Source: Taibaiella sp. (GTDB lineage Bacteria; Bacteroidota; Bacteroidia; Chitinophagales; Chitinophagaceae). From it: DNA of 7,016 nt. Made by a program: the position numbers and the translations under genes. The stretch covers positions 1 through 7,016 of the forward strand of contig JACFNS010000133.1 of the NCBI GenBank assembly GCA_019454705.1. Direction: 5' to 3'. Position 1 is the first letter of the stretch. The number at the start of each line of letters is the position of its first letter. Positions 1 to 5,320 of the stretch are shown piece after piece. Under the pieces are notes generated by a model. That model was not told the origin of the DNA and did not search any database. It saw only the letters and a list, made by a program, of their open reading frames with translations.

Positions 1-495
1 ACCGGAGACTATGAACATAGGACGGGCGGTAATGCCGACCCTATGGATAAAACCATTTATTCAGGCAACAATTCAGAATTTTACCCGCATGAGCTTGTAC
101 ACGTGTACCTGACTAATATACAAGTTGAAGCTAATGGAACAGGTAACAGCACTATGGCGCATGAGGGCATAAGTACCTACCTGGGTGGCAGCGGGGGTTA
201 CACGTTAGACGAACACTTACACATATTGGCGGATTACGCCCGACAAAACAAGTTGACTACCATAGACGAAATATTGGGAGTAGAGGGTGGCATGGTTGGA
301 GAGAAAGAGACGGATGCGATGTACACTATAGGAGGACTGATTGCAAAAATTACCGATAAGAAAGCAGGCTATAAGGGGATACTGGAACTGATCAATATTC
401 AGGAAGATGATATATACCCATTCGCAGCGAAGATGATGGGCGTAAAGCAGGAGCAAGCTAAGGTTGCCTTGATGAAGGAACTGATGAAATATTAA
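1..495 (+). CDS. HExxH metallopeptidase-like protein, C-terminal part (5' end outside window)
   Basis: The frame is open from the first base, so this is the C-terminal ~164 residues of a longer protein; the ATG at 43 is internal. Counting from the first codon, HELVH at residues 30-34 (bases 88-102) is a HExxH zinc-binding signature. A second short motif, AHEGISTYLGG, at 53-63 places Glu55 20 residues after the second His, the right place for the third ligand of a gluzincin-type (peptidase MA-like) zinc site. The rest is helical and ends in a charged tail (KELMKY). The sequence before HELVH (a GNADPMDK...SGNNSEFYP stretch) resembles the active-site approach of secreted Bacteroidota metallopeptidases, but no named family is recognised. 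Any signal peptide or N-terminal domain lies outside the window. The stop TAA at 493-495 is followed within 3 nt by a hairpin. Zinc binding is inferred from the motif; substrate unknown. Confidence 0.8.
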   Translation, partial: TGDYEHRTGGNADPMDKTIYSGNNSEFYPHELVHVYLTNIQVEANGTGNSTMAHEGISTYLGGSGGYTLDEHLHILADYARQNKLTTIDEILGVEGGMVGEKETDAMYTIGGLIAKITDKKAGYKGILELINIQEDDIYPFAAKMMGVKQEQAKVALMKELMKY

Positions 496-498
496 TAC

Positions 499-516
499 GC
501 AAGTCAGGAGACTTGC
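499..516. repeat. perfect hairpin (7-bp stem, 4-nt loop) just after the peptidase stop
   Basis: GCAAGTC (499-505) and GACTTGC (510-516) are exact inverted copies around the loop AGGA. The hairpin begins 3 nt after the stop codon and is followed by CCCCAACAG rather than a T-run, so it is not a classical intrinsic terminator. It could still protect the 3' end of the mRNA. A second hairpin at 528-544 has the same layout and the same CCCAACAG trailer. Confidence 0.75.
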
Positions 517-527
517 CCCCAACAGGA

Positions 528-544
528 CGTAGACAGAGTCTACG
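528..544. repeat. perfect hairpin (7-bp stem, 3-nt loop), sister of the 499-516 hairpin
   Basis: CGTAGAC (528-534) and GTCTACG (538-544) pair perfectly around AGA. Stem bases differ from the 499-516 hairpin but pairing is kept on both arms, and both are followed by CCCAACAG. This suggests two diverged copies of one palindromic unit arranged in tandem. No T-tract follows. Confidence 0.75.
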
Positions 545-573
545 CCCAACAGAGAGGGGTGTGTCCGGTAGTA

Positions 574-627
574 CGCGGGATTGCTTCCGCCATAACGCCA
601 TGGGCGTTACTCTGTCGCAATGACGCG
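574..627. repeat. ~54-nt imperfect palindrome, REP-like dispersed-repeat candidate
   Basis: Three paired blocks are nested. CGCG (574-577) pairs with CGCG (624-627), ATTGC (580-584) pairs with GCAAT (617-621), and the inner TAACGCC (593-599) pairs with GGCGTTA (603-609) around a 3-nt loop ATG. The outer words (GCGGGATTGCTTC at the left, CGCAATGACGCG at the right) resemble a short palindromic repeat family I recall as widely scattered in bacterial intergenic regions; that resemblance is from memory and unverified. An alternative local fold pairs GCGGGA (575-580) with TTCCGC (585-590). It has no coding signature and is probably a non-autonomous repeat. Confidence 0.65.
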
Positions 628-630
628 AGT

Positions 631-649
631 GAGATGTTTTGTCCATCTC
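631..649. repeat. small hairpin (6-bp stem, 7-nt loop)
   Basis: GAGATG (631-636) and CATCTC (644-649) are exact inverted copies around TTTTGTC. It lies 3 nt beyond the 574-627 palindrome and may be part of the same repeat unit. Beyond it, 650-739 shows no further strong structure. The only promoter-like signal there is weak: TTTG at 694-697, then 17 nt, then TATTTTCA at 715-722. Confidence 0.5.
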
Positions 650-739
650 CATAGTTAGGGCAAGAATGCAGCATGGGCCACGGGCGGAGTTCTTTTGCTA
701 TGCACTTATTTCCCTATTTTCACCCCAAAATATCCAACA

Positions 740-1513
740 ATGGACTACTTCATTATATGCCTGGCGGCGCTGATTGGTTCGGGGCTTACTTTATTTTCGG
801 GCTTCGGGCTGGGCACTATATTAGTGCCGGTATTCGCATTGTTCTTCCCTATAGAAATCGCTATCGCGCTCACAGCCATCGTGCATTTTCTCAACAACCT
901 GTTTAAGATAGTATTGCTGGGCCGCCATGCTGATGTAAAGGTGGTGTTGCTGTTTGGCTTGCCTGCTTTGGTAGCCGCATTTGCGGGGGCTAAGGTATTG
1001 GTGCTGTTTGCGGATATGCCTGCCCTGCACGAGTATATGCTGAACGGCAAAACATTCAGCATTATGCCCGTTAAGCTGGTCATAGCCGCGCTGATGATTA
1101 TCTTTTCCATATTGGAACTGATGCCCCGTTTTTCAAAAATCTCTTTTCACAGGCGGTACCTGCCGTTGGGTGGTGTTATCAGCGGTTTCTTCGGGGGGCT
1201 GTCGGGCCACCAGGGTGCGTTGCGCAGTATGTTCCTGCTGAAGGCCGGGTTGAGCAAAGAGGCCTATATAGCCACAGGTGTACTCATAGCTGTACTGATA
1301 GATATGTCGCGGCTGACTGTATATGCAGGTATATTCAAAAGCATGGGCAACGAGCTGAATTATACGCTGCTGGCTGCTGCCAGCGTCTGCGCATTTGCCG
1401 GGGCGTACATTGGTAATAAGCTGGTGAAGAAAATTACCATCGAAACCCTGCACATCATAGTTGCCGTGATGCTGCTGGCCATAGCCGTATTGCTGGGCAT
1501 GGGTATTATTTAG
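740..1513 (+). CDS. TSUP-family (TauE/SafE-like) membrane transporter
   Basis: A 257-residue polytopic inner-membrane protein of the TSUP family, which exports sulfite, sulfoacetate or related organosulfur anions; the substrate here cannot be read from the sequence. About eight hydrophobic segments are visible (roughly residues 4-30, 38-60, 68-92, 108-127, 141-160, 172-198, 206-226, 235-256) with a charged cytoplasmic-type loop RFSKISFHRRY in the middle. The family's internal duplication shows as glycine-rich signatures in both halves: SGFGLGT at 20-26 and GGLSGHQG at 152-159. GRHAD (61-65) and the stretch LLKAGLSKEAYIATG (166-180) also fit this subfamily as I know it. The ATG at 740 is chosen over an in-frame TTG at 695 because family members begin with the equivalent of MDYFIICLAA and the extra residues look non-native. 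No Shine-Dalgarno is present. There are no sulfur-metabolism neighbours in view, so it seems to be a single-gene unit. Confidence 0.9.
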   Translation: MDYFIICLAALIGSGLTLFSGFGLGTILVPVFALFFPIEIAIALTAIVHFLNNLFKIVLLGRHADVKVVLLFGLPALVAAFAGAKVLVLFADMPALHEYMLNGKTFSIMPVKLVIAALMIIFSILELMPRFSKISFHRRYLPLGGVISGFFGGLSGHQGALRSMFLLKAGLSKEAYIATGVLIAVLIDMSRLTVYAGIFKSMGNELNYTLLAAASVCAFAGAYIGNKLVKKITIETLHIIVAVMLLAIAVLLGMGII

Positions 1514-1520
1514 CCTTTCC

Positions 1521-1563
1521 TGTCAAAACTGACATAAATCACGTTTTTTGCTGACACCTGTCA
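1521..1563. promoter_or_regulatory. pair of TGTCA/TGACA palindromes, candidate operator upstream of hsp20
   Basis: TGTCA-AAAC-TGACA (1521-1534) and TGACA-CC-TGTCA (1552-1563) use the same half-site in opposite orientations. Their centres are exactly 30 bp apart, close to three helical turns. The second palindrome lies about 24 bp upstream of a candidate -7 box, where a bound repressor would cover the -33 region. The site is not CIRCE (TTAGCACTC-N9-GAGTGCTAA). Binding by a transcription factor and heat-shock control are inferences. The first palindrome could instead be a weak 3' hairpin of the upstream transporter gene. Confidence 0.45.
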
Positions 1564-1586
1564 TCGTTATACAGTATATCCCGCAG

Positions 1587-1594
1587 GATATTTG
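1587..1594 (+). promoter_or_regulatory. candidate -7 box for hsp20 (GATATTTG)
   Basis: GATATTTG differs by one base from the Bacteroidota -7 consensus TAnnTTTG and lies 44 nt upstream of the hsp20 ATG. That would leave a 5' leader of roughly 37-40 nt, AT-rich and without a Shine-Dalgarno. No clear -33 TTTG is seen at normal spacing, as expected if the promoter depends on regulation or is simply weak. Confidence 0.35.
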
Positions 1595-1638
1595 TGATTG
1601 AATCAACCGCAATCATAATTTTTAAATAATAGACAATT

Positions 1639-2073
1639 ATGGCCAATCAATCACTCGCAAAAAGCGTTTTCCCCTCCAGGGGACTTTGGAAAAACTTCTT
1701 CGATGATTCCTTTTTCAACAGGTACATGGATAAGTTTTGGGATACAGCGTCGCCGGCTATCAATATAGCCGAGTCGGACAAGCAGTACACGGTGGATATG
1801 GTAGTACCGGGCTTTAGCAAAGAAGATATCCGCATAGACGTGAAGGATAATATCCTGAGCATCAGCGCCGAGGCTAAGAAAGAAACATCGGAAGAGGATA
1901 AGGAATACACACGTAAGGAATATAATTTCTCATCTTTCAACCACTCCTTCAGCCTGCCTGAAGACGTGCAAGACGACGCCATAACCGCCGAATATAAAGG
2001 CGGAGTGCTGAAACTGGCGCTGCCCAAATCGGGCAAGCAGGTGACGGCCAGCAAAAAGATAGATATACAATAG
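1639..2073 (+). CDS. Hsp20/alpha-crystallin family small heat-shock protein
   Basis: A 144-residue ATP-independent cytoplasmic holdase that binds unfolding proteins and keeps them refoldable for DnaK/ClpB. The N-terminal arm (1-37) is aromatic-rich (GLWKNFFDDSFFNRYMDKFW), as expected for the substrate-binding and oligomerising region. The alpha-crystallin domain spans about 38-131, from PAINIAESDKQYTVDM through VPGFSKEDIRI and FNHSFSLPEDV to the family signature GGVLKLALPK (121-130). The C-terminal tail carries IDI (141-143), the I-x-I motif that docks on a neighbouring subunit's beta4/beta8 groove during oligomer assembly. The length is normal and all core motifs are intact. It stands alone: 125 bp of palindrome-rich DNA lies before it and a strong terminator after it. 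The start at ATG 1639 (MANQS) is the only sensible one. No Shine-Dalgarno. Confidence 0.96.
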   Translation: MANQSLAKSVFPSRGLWKNFFDDSFFNRYMDKFWDTASPAINIAESDKQYTVDMVVPGFSKEDIRIDVKDNILSISAEAKKETSEEDKEYTRKEYNFSSFNHSFSLPEDVQDDAITAEYKGGVLKLALPKSGKQVTASKKIDIQ

Positions 2074-2102
2074 TTTAGGTTACAGTTGATAAGCAGTGCT
2101 AA

Positions 2103-2141
2103 GAGGCCCCGTTCTTTCCAGTACGGGGCTTCGATTTTTTT
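2103..2141 (+). terminator. intrinsic terminator after hsp20
   Basis: GAGGCCCCG (2103-2111) pairs with CGGGGCTTC (2124-2132), including one G-T pair, and the stem extends by T2112-A2123. The loop is about 10 nt. GA then a run of seven T (2135-2141) follows. It starts 30 nt after the hsp20 stop and separates hsp20 from the downstream gene. The T-run may also serve the next promoter as an AT-rich upstream element. Confidence 0.9.
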
Positions 2142-2179
2142 AACATCTGCCTGATTTTATGCCTTGCAAAACAATCAGT

Positions 2180-2187
2180 TATCTTTG
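2180..2187 (+). promoter_or_regulatory. -7 box TATCTTTG directly before the GH3 fusion gene
   Basis: TATCTTTG is an exact match to TAnnTTTG, the -7 element recognised by the Bacteroidota primary sigma factor. Only 5 nt (TTAGC) separate it from the ATG at 2193, so transcription would begin at or next to the start codon, giving a leaderless or nearly leaderless mRNA. No consensus -33 TTTG is found at the usual spacing; TTG at 2164-2166 is too close (13 nt). Confidence 0.6.
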
Positions 2188-2192
2188 TTAGC

Positions 2193-5100
2193 ATGACTGC
2201 TTCATTAAGACGGATTGTATTTGTTGTAATCTTATTGAATTGTATAGTAGCGCAGGTATGGGCGCAAAGTAATAATAGCGCCCGCACCCGCTGGGTAGAT
2301 AGCGTGTATAACTCGCTGAACGATACCGAACGCATCGGCCAGTTGTTTATGGTGGCGGCTTATTCGGGCGGTAAGGATTATAATGAAGAAAAGATAGTGC
2401 AACTGGTGCAGGCGGGCCAGGTGGGCGGGCTGATATTTATGCAAGGTACGCCTGAAGCACAGGCTACGCAGAACAATACTTTCCAGAAGCTGTCGAAAGT
2501 GCCGCTGCTGATAGGCATGGATGCCGAATGGGGACTGGGTATGCGCCTGACAGGGGTAAAAGACCTGCCCCGCGCTATGATGGTAGGCGCTACTATGGAT
2601 ACAGCCCTGGCCTACAGGCTGGGCGAGGCAGTAGCGGCACAGTGCAAGCGGCTGGGTGTGCATATAGACTTCGCCCCGGTGGTAGATGTAAATAATAATC
2701 CCAAGAACCCGATATTTAACGCACGTTCCTTTGGAGAAGATAAGGAAATGGTGGCGAAACTGGGCATAGCCTATATGCGCGGCCTGCAGGATAATGGTGT
2801 GATGGCCTGCGCTAAACACTTTCCCGGGCATGGCGATACAGAGACAGATTCGCACAAAGACATGCCGACCATTAATAAGACCATACAACAACTGGAAGCA
2901 TTGGAGCTTTACCCGTTCCGTAGAATGATAGACGCGGGTGTGCAGAGCATTATGGTAGCACACTTAGACATTCCTGCATTGGAGAAAGAGCCGCATATAC
3001 CCACTACTTTATCCCACAATACCATCAACAACTACCTGAAAACAAAGATGGGTTTTCAAGGCCTTGTGTTTACCGATGCGCTGAATATGCAGGGCGTTGC
3101 CAAATACTTTGAGCCGGGTGATGTAGACCTGAGGGCCTTTATGGCGGGTAATGATGTGCTGTTGTTTTCTCAGGACGTACCAACCGCCATCAGGAAAATA
3201 AAAACAGCCATAGACGAAGACAGGGTACCGTATAAAGAACTGGAAATACGTGTAAAAAAAATACTGGCCGCAAAATATGATGCAGGCCTGGCAAAGCGTA
3301 AAGATGTAGTGGCCTACAATGCTACCGAAGACCTGAACCGCAGTACGCAGGAAGTATTGTTCCAGATGGCAGAAGCATCGGCCACATTTGTACGCGACAG
3401 GAACAAATTAGTGAACAACCTGGTGCGCAAGCAAGGCAGTTTTACCTATATAGGTGTGAATGCTGCTGATGAAACAGCACTGCTGAACGAACTCATAAAT
3501 GAACTACAGGACATAAAATCAGAGTGGCTGCCTAAGGGAGGGAACAGTGCTGCTGTAAATAAAGTGTTGAGCGCAGTGAACAGCGGAGGCACCTGTATAG
3601 TAGCGGTGCACAATATGGGTTTTTATCCTTCGGGCGGAGATTACGGGCTGGATGCACAACAGATGTCCTTCCTGAAACAGGTACAGAACAAACCGAATGT
3701 GATACTGGCACTGATGGGCAATCCCTACCTGCTGCAAAACTTCTGTAGTTTCAAAACAGTGTTTGTGGGTTATGAAGACAACGAGCACTCGGAAAAAGTG
3801 ATGGCAAGTGTGATGATGGGTATTATGCCCGCCAAAGGTAAACTGCCTGTAACTCCCTGCCCCGGTATGACAATGGAGACAGCGCCTGCACTGCTGGCAG
3901 ACAAACCAAAACCTGTGAAAGACCCTGTAGTGAATAAGCTGGTGAAAGAGTTCTTTATAGAAGATGCAGGTGTGGTAAACCGCGATGCCCTGGACAAGCT
4001 GAACATATTTTTGGAGCGTAGTGTGGTAGATGGTGTGTTTCCCGGATGCCAGGTAGTGGCGGCTAAGAATGGGCGTGTGTTTTACAATCGTGCATTCGGG
4101 TATTATGATGCATATAAAACGGTGAAGGTGGATACTTCATCTATTTATGATGTAGCATCACTTACCAAAGTATTATCTACCACATTGGCTGTGATGCGCC
4201 TGTACGAGCAGAAAAAACTGGACCTGGATAAAACACTGGGCCAATACCTGCCGATGGTAAGGGGCACTGATAAAGAAAACCTGAAAATACGCGACCTGCT
4301 GCTACACCAGGCAGGGCTGAAAAGCTGGATACCATTCTATCGTGATACTTATGATAGCACAGGCAAGCCATCCACAATGGTCTTCAGCAAAGTGGCAGCG
4401 CCCGGATATACTGTACCTGTTGCACAGAATATGTACATGCGCAGCGACTATAAAGACAGTGTATGGAAAACAATTCTCAACTCGCCGCTGGAAAACAGGG
4501 GCAGGTATGTGTACAGCGACCTGGACTTTTACTTCCTGGCTGCTGTGGTGGAACAGTTGACGGGCAAGACATTAGATGTTTATGTCAACGAACAGTTCTA
4601 TCAGCCTATGGGCCTGAAAAATATTACTTATCACCCGCTGGCGAAGTTCCCTAAGAATAAAATTGTGCCTACGGAAAATGATATGTACTTCCGTATGCAA
4701 ACGGTGCACGGCTATGTGCACGACCAGGGCGCGTCTATGATGGGCGGTGTAGCGGGCCATGCAGGCCTGTTTGCGAATGCATGGGATGTGGCTGCAGTGT
4801 TCCAGATGCTGCTGCAAGGTGGTACGTACAATGGGAAACGTTTCTTTAAGGAGCAGACCATTGGTTATTTCACAGCATACAATTCACGCATCAGCCGCAG
4901 GGGGTTGGGCTTTGATAAACCGGAAGCCGAAGCAAACGATTCCGGCCCGGCAGGTGAGCGCACCAGCGGACTAGCATTTGGCCACCAGGGCTTTACCGGC
5001 ACATGTGCCTGGGCCGACCCCGAGACAGGTGTGGTATTTGTATTCTTGTCGAACAGGATAAACCCGAGTGCGGAAAACAAGAAAATTAATTCGCAATCTA

Positions 5101-5198
5101 CCCGTACCGTAGCACAGGATTATATATATGAATCGCTGGGCATACCTGTGAACAGGAGCAGGCCAAGCGTGAAAAATAAGCAGATGTCGAAAAACTGA
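2193..5198 (+). CDS. exported GH3 beta-N-acetylglucosaminidase (NagZ-type) fused to a serine beta-lactamase-like hydrolase
   Basis: A 1001-residue two-enzyme protein. Residues 1-24 form a Sec signal peptide (hydrophobic core IVFVVILLNCIVA, cleavage expected at VWA|Q); there is no good lipobox, so a soluble periplasmic protein is expected. The GH3 domain (about 34-365) carries KHFPGHG (208-214) and D219-S-H221, the Asp-x-His general acid/base dyad peculiar to NagZ-type GH3 enzymes, with Asp295 of FTDALNM as likely nucleophile. A second GH3-type alpha/beta domain follows (about 380-560, ending GKLPVTPCPG). The C-terminal part (about 596-985) is a class C beta-lactamase/AmiE-like serine hydrolase: S656-L-T-K659 (SxxK), Y774-S-D (YxN-like), GGVAGHAGLF (851-860) and H931-Q-G in the KTG position. 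By analogy with B. subtilis NagZ and AmiE, it probably removes GlcNAc from muropeptides and then cuts the MurNAc-peptide bond. All key residues are present. The lactamase-fold half could instead be an esterase or D-peptidase. Confidence 0.93.
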   Translation: MTASLRRIVFVVILLNCIVAQVWAQSNNSARTRWVDSVYNSLNDTERIGQLFMVAAYSGGKDYNEEKIVQLVQAGQVGGLIFMQGTPEAQATQNNTFQKLSKVPLLIGMDAEWGLGMRLTGVKDLPRAMMVGATMDTALAYRLGEAVAAQCKRLGVHIDFAPVVDVNNNPKNPIFNARSFGEDKEMVAKLGIAYMRGLQDNGVMACAKHFPGHGDTETDSHKDMPTINKTIQQLEALELYPFRRMIDAGVQSIMVAHLDIPALEKEPHIPTTLSHNTINNYLKTKMGFQGLVFTDALNMQGVAKYFEPGDVDLRAFMAGNDVLLFSQDVPTAIRKIKTAIDEDRVPYKELEIRVKKILAAKYDAGLAKRKDVVAYNATEDLNRSTQEVLFQMAEASATFVRDRNKLVNNLVRKQGSFTYIGVNAADETALLNELINELQDIKSEWLPKGGNSAAVNKVLSAVNSGGTCIVAVHNMGFYPSGGDYGLDAQQMSFLKQVQNKPNVILALMGNPYLLQNFCSFKTVFVGYEDNEHSEKVMASVMMGIMPAKGKLPVTPCPGMTMETAPALLADKPKPVKDPVVNKLVKEFFIEDAGVVNRDALDKLNIFLERSVVDGVFPGCQVVAAKNGRVFYNRAFGYYDAYKTVKVDTSSIYDVASLTKVLSTTLAVMRLYEQKKLDLDKTLGQYLPMVRGTDKENLKIRDLLLHQAGLKSWIPFYRDTYDSTGKPSTMVFSKVAAPGYTVPVAQNMYMRSDYKDSVWKTILNSPLENRGRYVYSDLDFYFLAAVVEQLTGKTLDVYVNEQFYQPMGLKNITYHPLAKFPKNKIVPTENDMYFRMQTVHGYVHDQGASMMGGVAGHAGLFANAWDVAAVFQMLLQGGTYNGKRFFKEQTIGYFTAYNSRISRRGLGFDKPEAEANDSGPAGERTSGLAFGHQGFTGTCAWADPETGVVFVFLSNRINPSAENKKINSQSTRTVAQDYIYESLGIPVNRSRPSVKNKQMSKN

Positions 5199-5278
5199 TT
5201 ATATAAATCCCCCTTTTTCTAACACCTACATTTTAGTTTTTTTAACATTTTATTGCGTAGTTGCTGGCAAAATAATTT

Positions 5279-5286
5279 CATATTTG
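5279..5286 (+). promoter_or_regulatory. candidate -7 box for the beta-barrel gene (CATATTTG)
   Basis: CATATTTG has one mismatch to TAnnTTTG and lies 34 nt upstream of the ATG at 5321. TTG at 5253-5255 lies 23 nt before the box and could be a stretched -33 element. The preceding DNA repeats the layout seen before the GH3 fusion gene: TTTTTTTAACAT at 5237-5248 and GCAAAATAAT at 5267-5276. No Shine-Dalgarno precedes the ATG. No terminator hairpin is visible between 5199 and 5278, so some read-through from the fusion gene is possible. Confidence 0.4.
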
Positions 5287-5320
5287 TCACGTTAATGTCA
5301 ACACACACTAAACTTTTATC

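Noticed and set aside
217..549. Minus-strand open frame (110 residues) antisense to the metallopeptidase and running into the hairpin region.
   Set aside because: Overlaps a real coding frame with a zinc-site motif; no start signals or known domain.
631..649. Hairpin considered as an intrinsic terminator.
   Set aside because: No T-run follows on either strand, and the stem is only 6 bp with a 7-nt loop.
695..739. In-frame upstream extension of the TSUP transporter from a TTG codon.
   Set aside because: The extra 15 residues do not look like the family N-terminus; the ATG at 740 yields the standard start and length.
673..906. Short + strand open frame (77 residues) overlapping the start of the TSUP gene.
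   Set aside because: It overlaps a clear transporter gene in another frame, has no recognisable domain and begins in the repeat-rich intergenic DNA.
1537..1552. A sigma-54-like -24/-12 element before hsp20: CACG-TTTT-TTGCT matches the right-hand part of TGGCACG-N4-TTGCW.
   Set aside because: The nearly invariant GG of the -24 element is absent (AAT in place of TGG at 1537-1539), and the site would give an unusually long leader overlapping the palindromes.
1647..2054. Minus-strand open frame (135 residues) covering almost all of hsp20.
   Set aside because: Ser/Leu-rich antisense shadow of a clearly conserved chaperone gene.
2206..2244. Possible lipobox (LLNC, residues 14-17) in the signal peptide of the GH3 fusion protein.
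   Set aside because: Asn before the Cys is atypical, the Cys lies inside the hydrophobic core, and a good signal peptidase I site (VWA|Q) follows.
2232..2963. Long minus-strand open frame (243 residues) antisense to the GH3 domain.
   Set aside because: His/Tyr/Gln-rich composition typical of a shadow frame; it lies wholly inside a well-supported gene and shows no domain or promoter.
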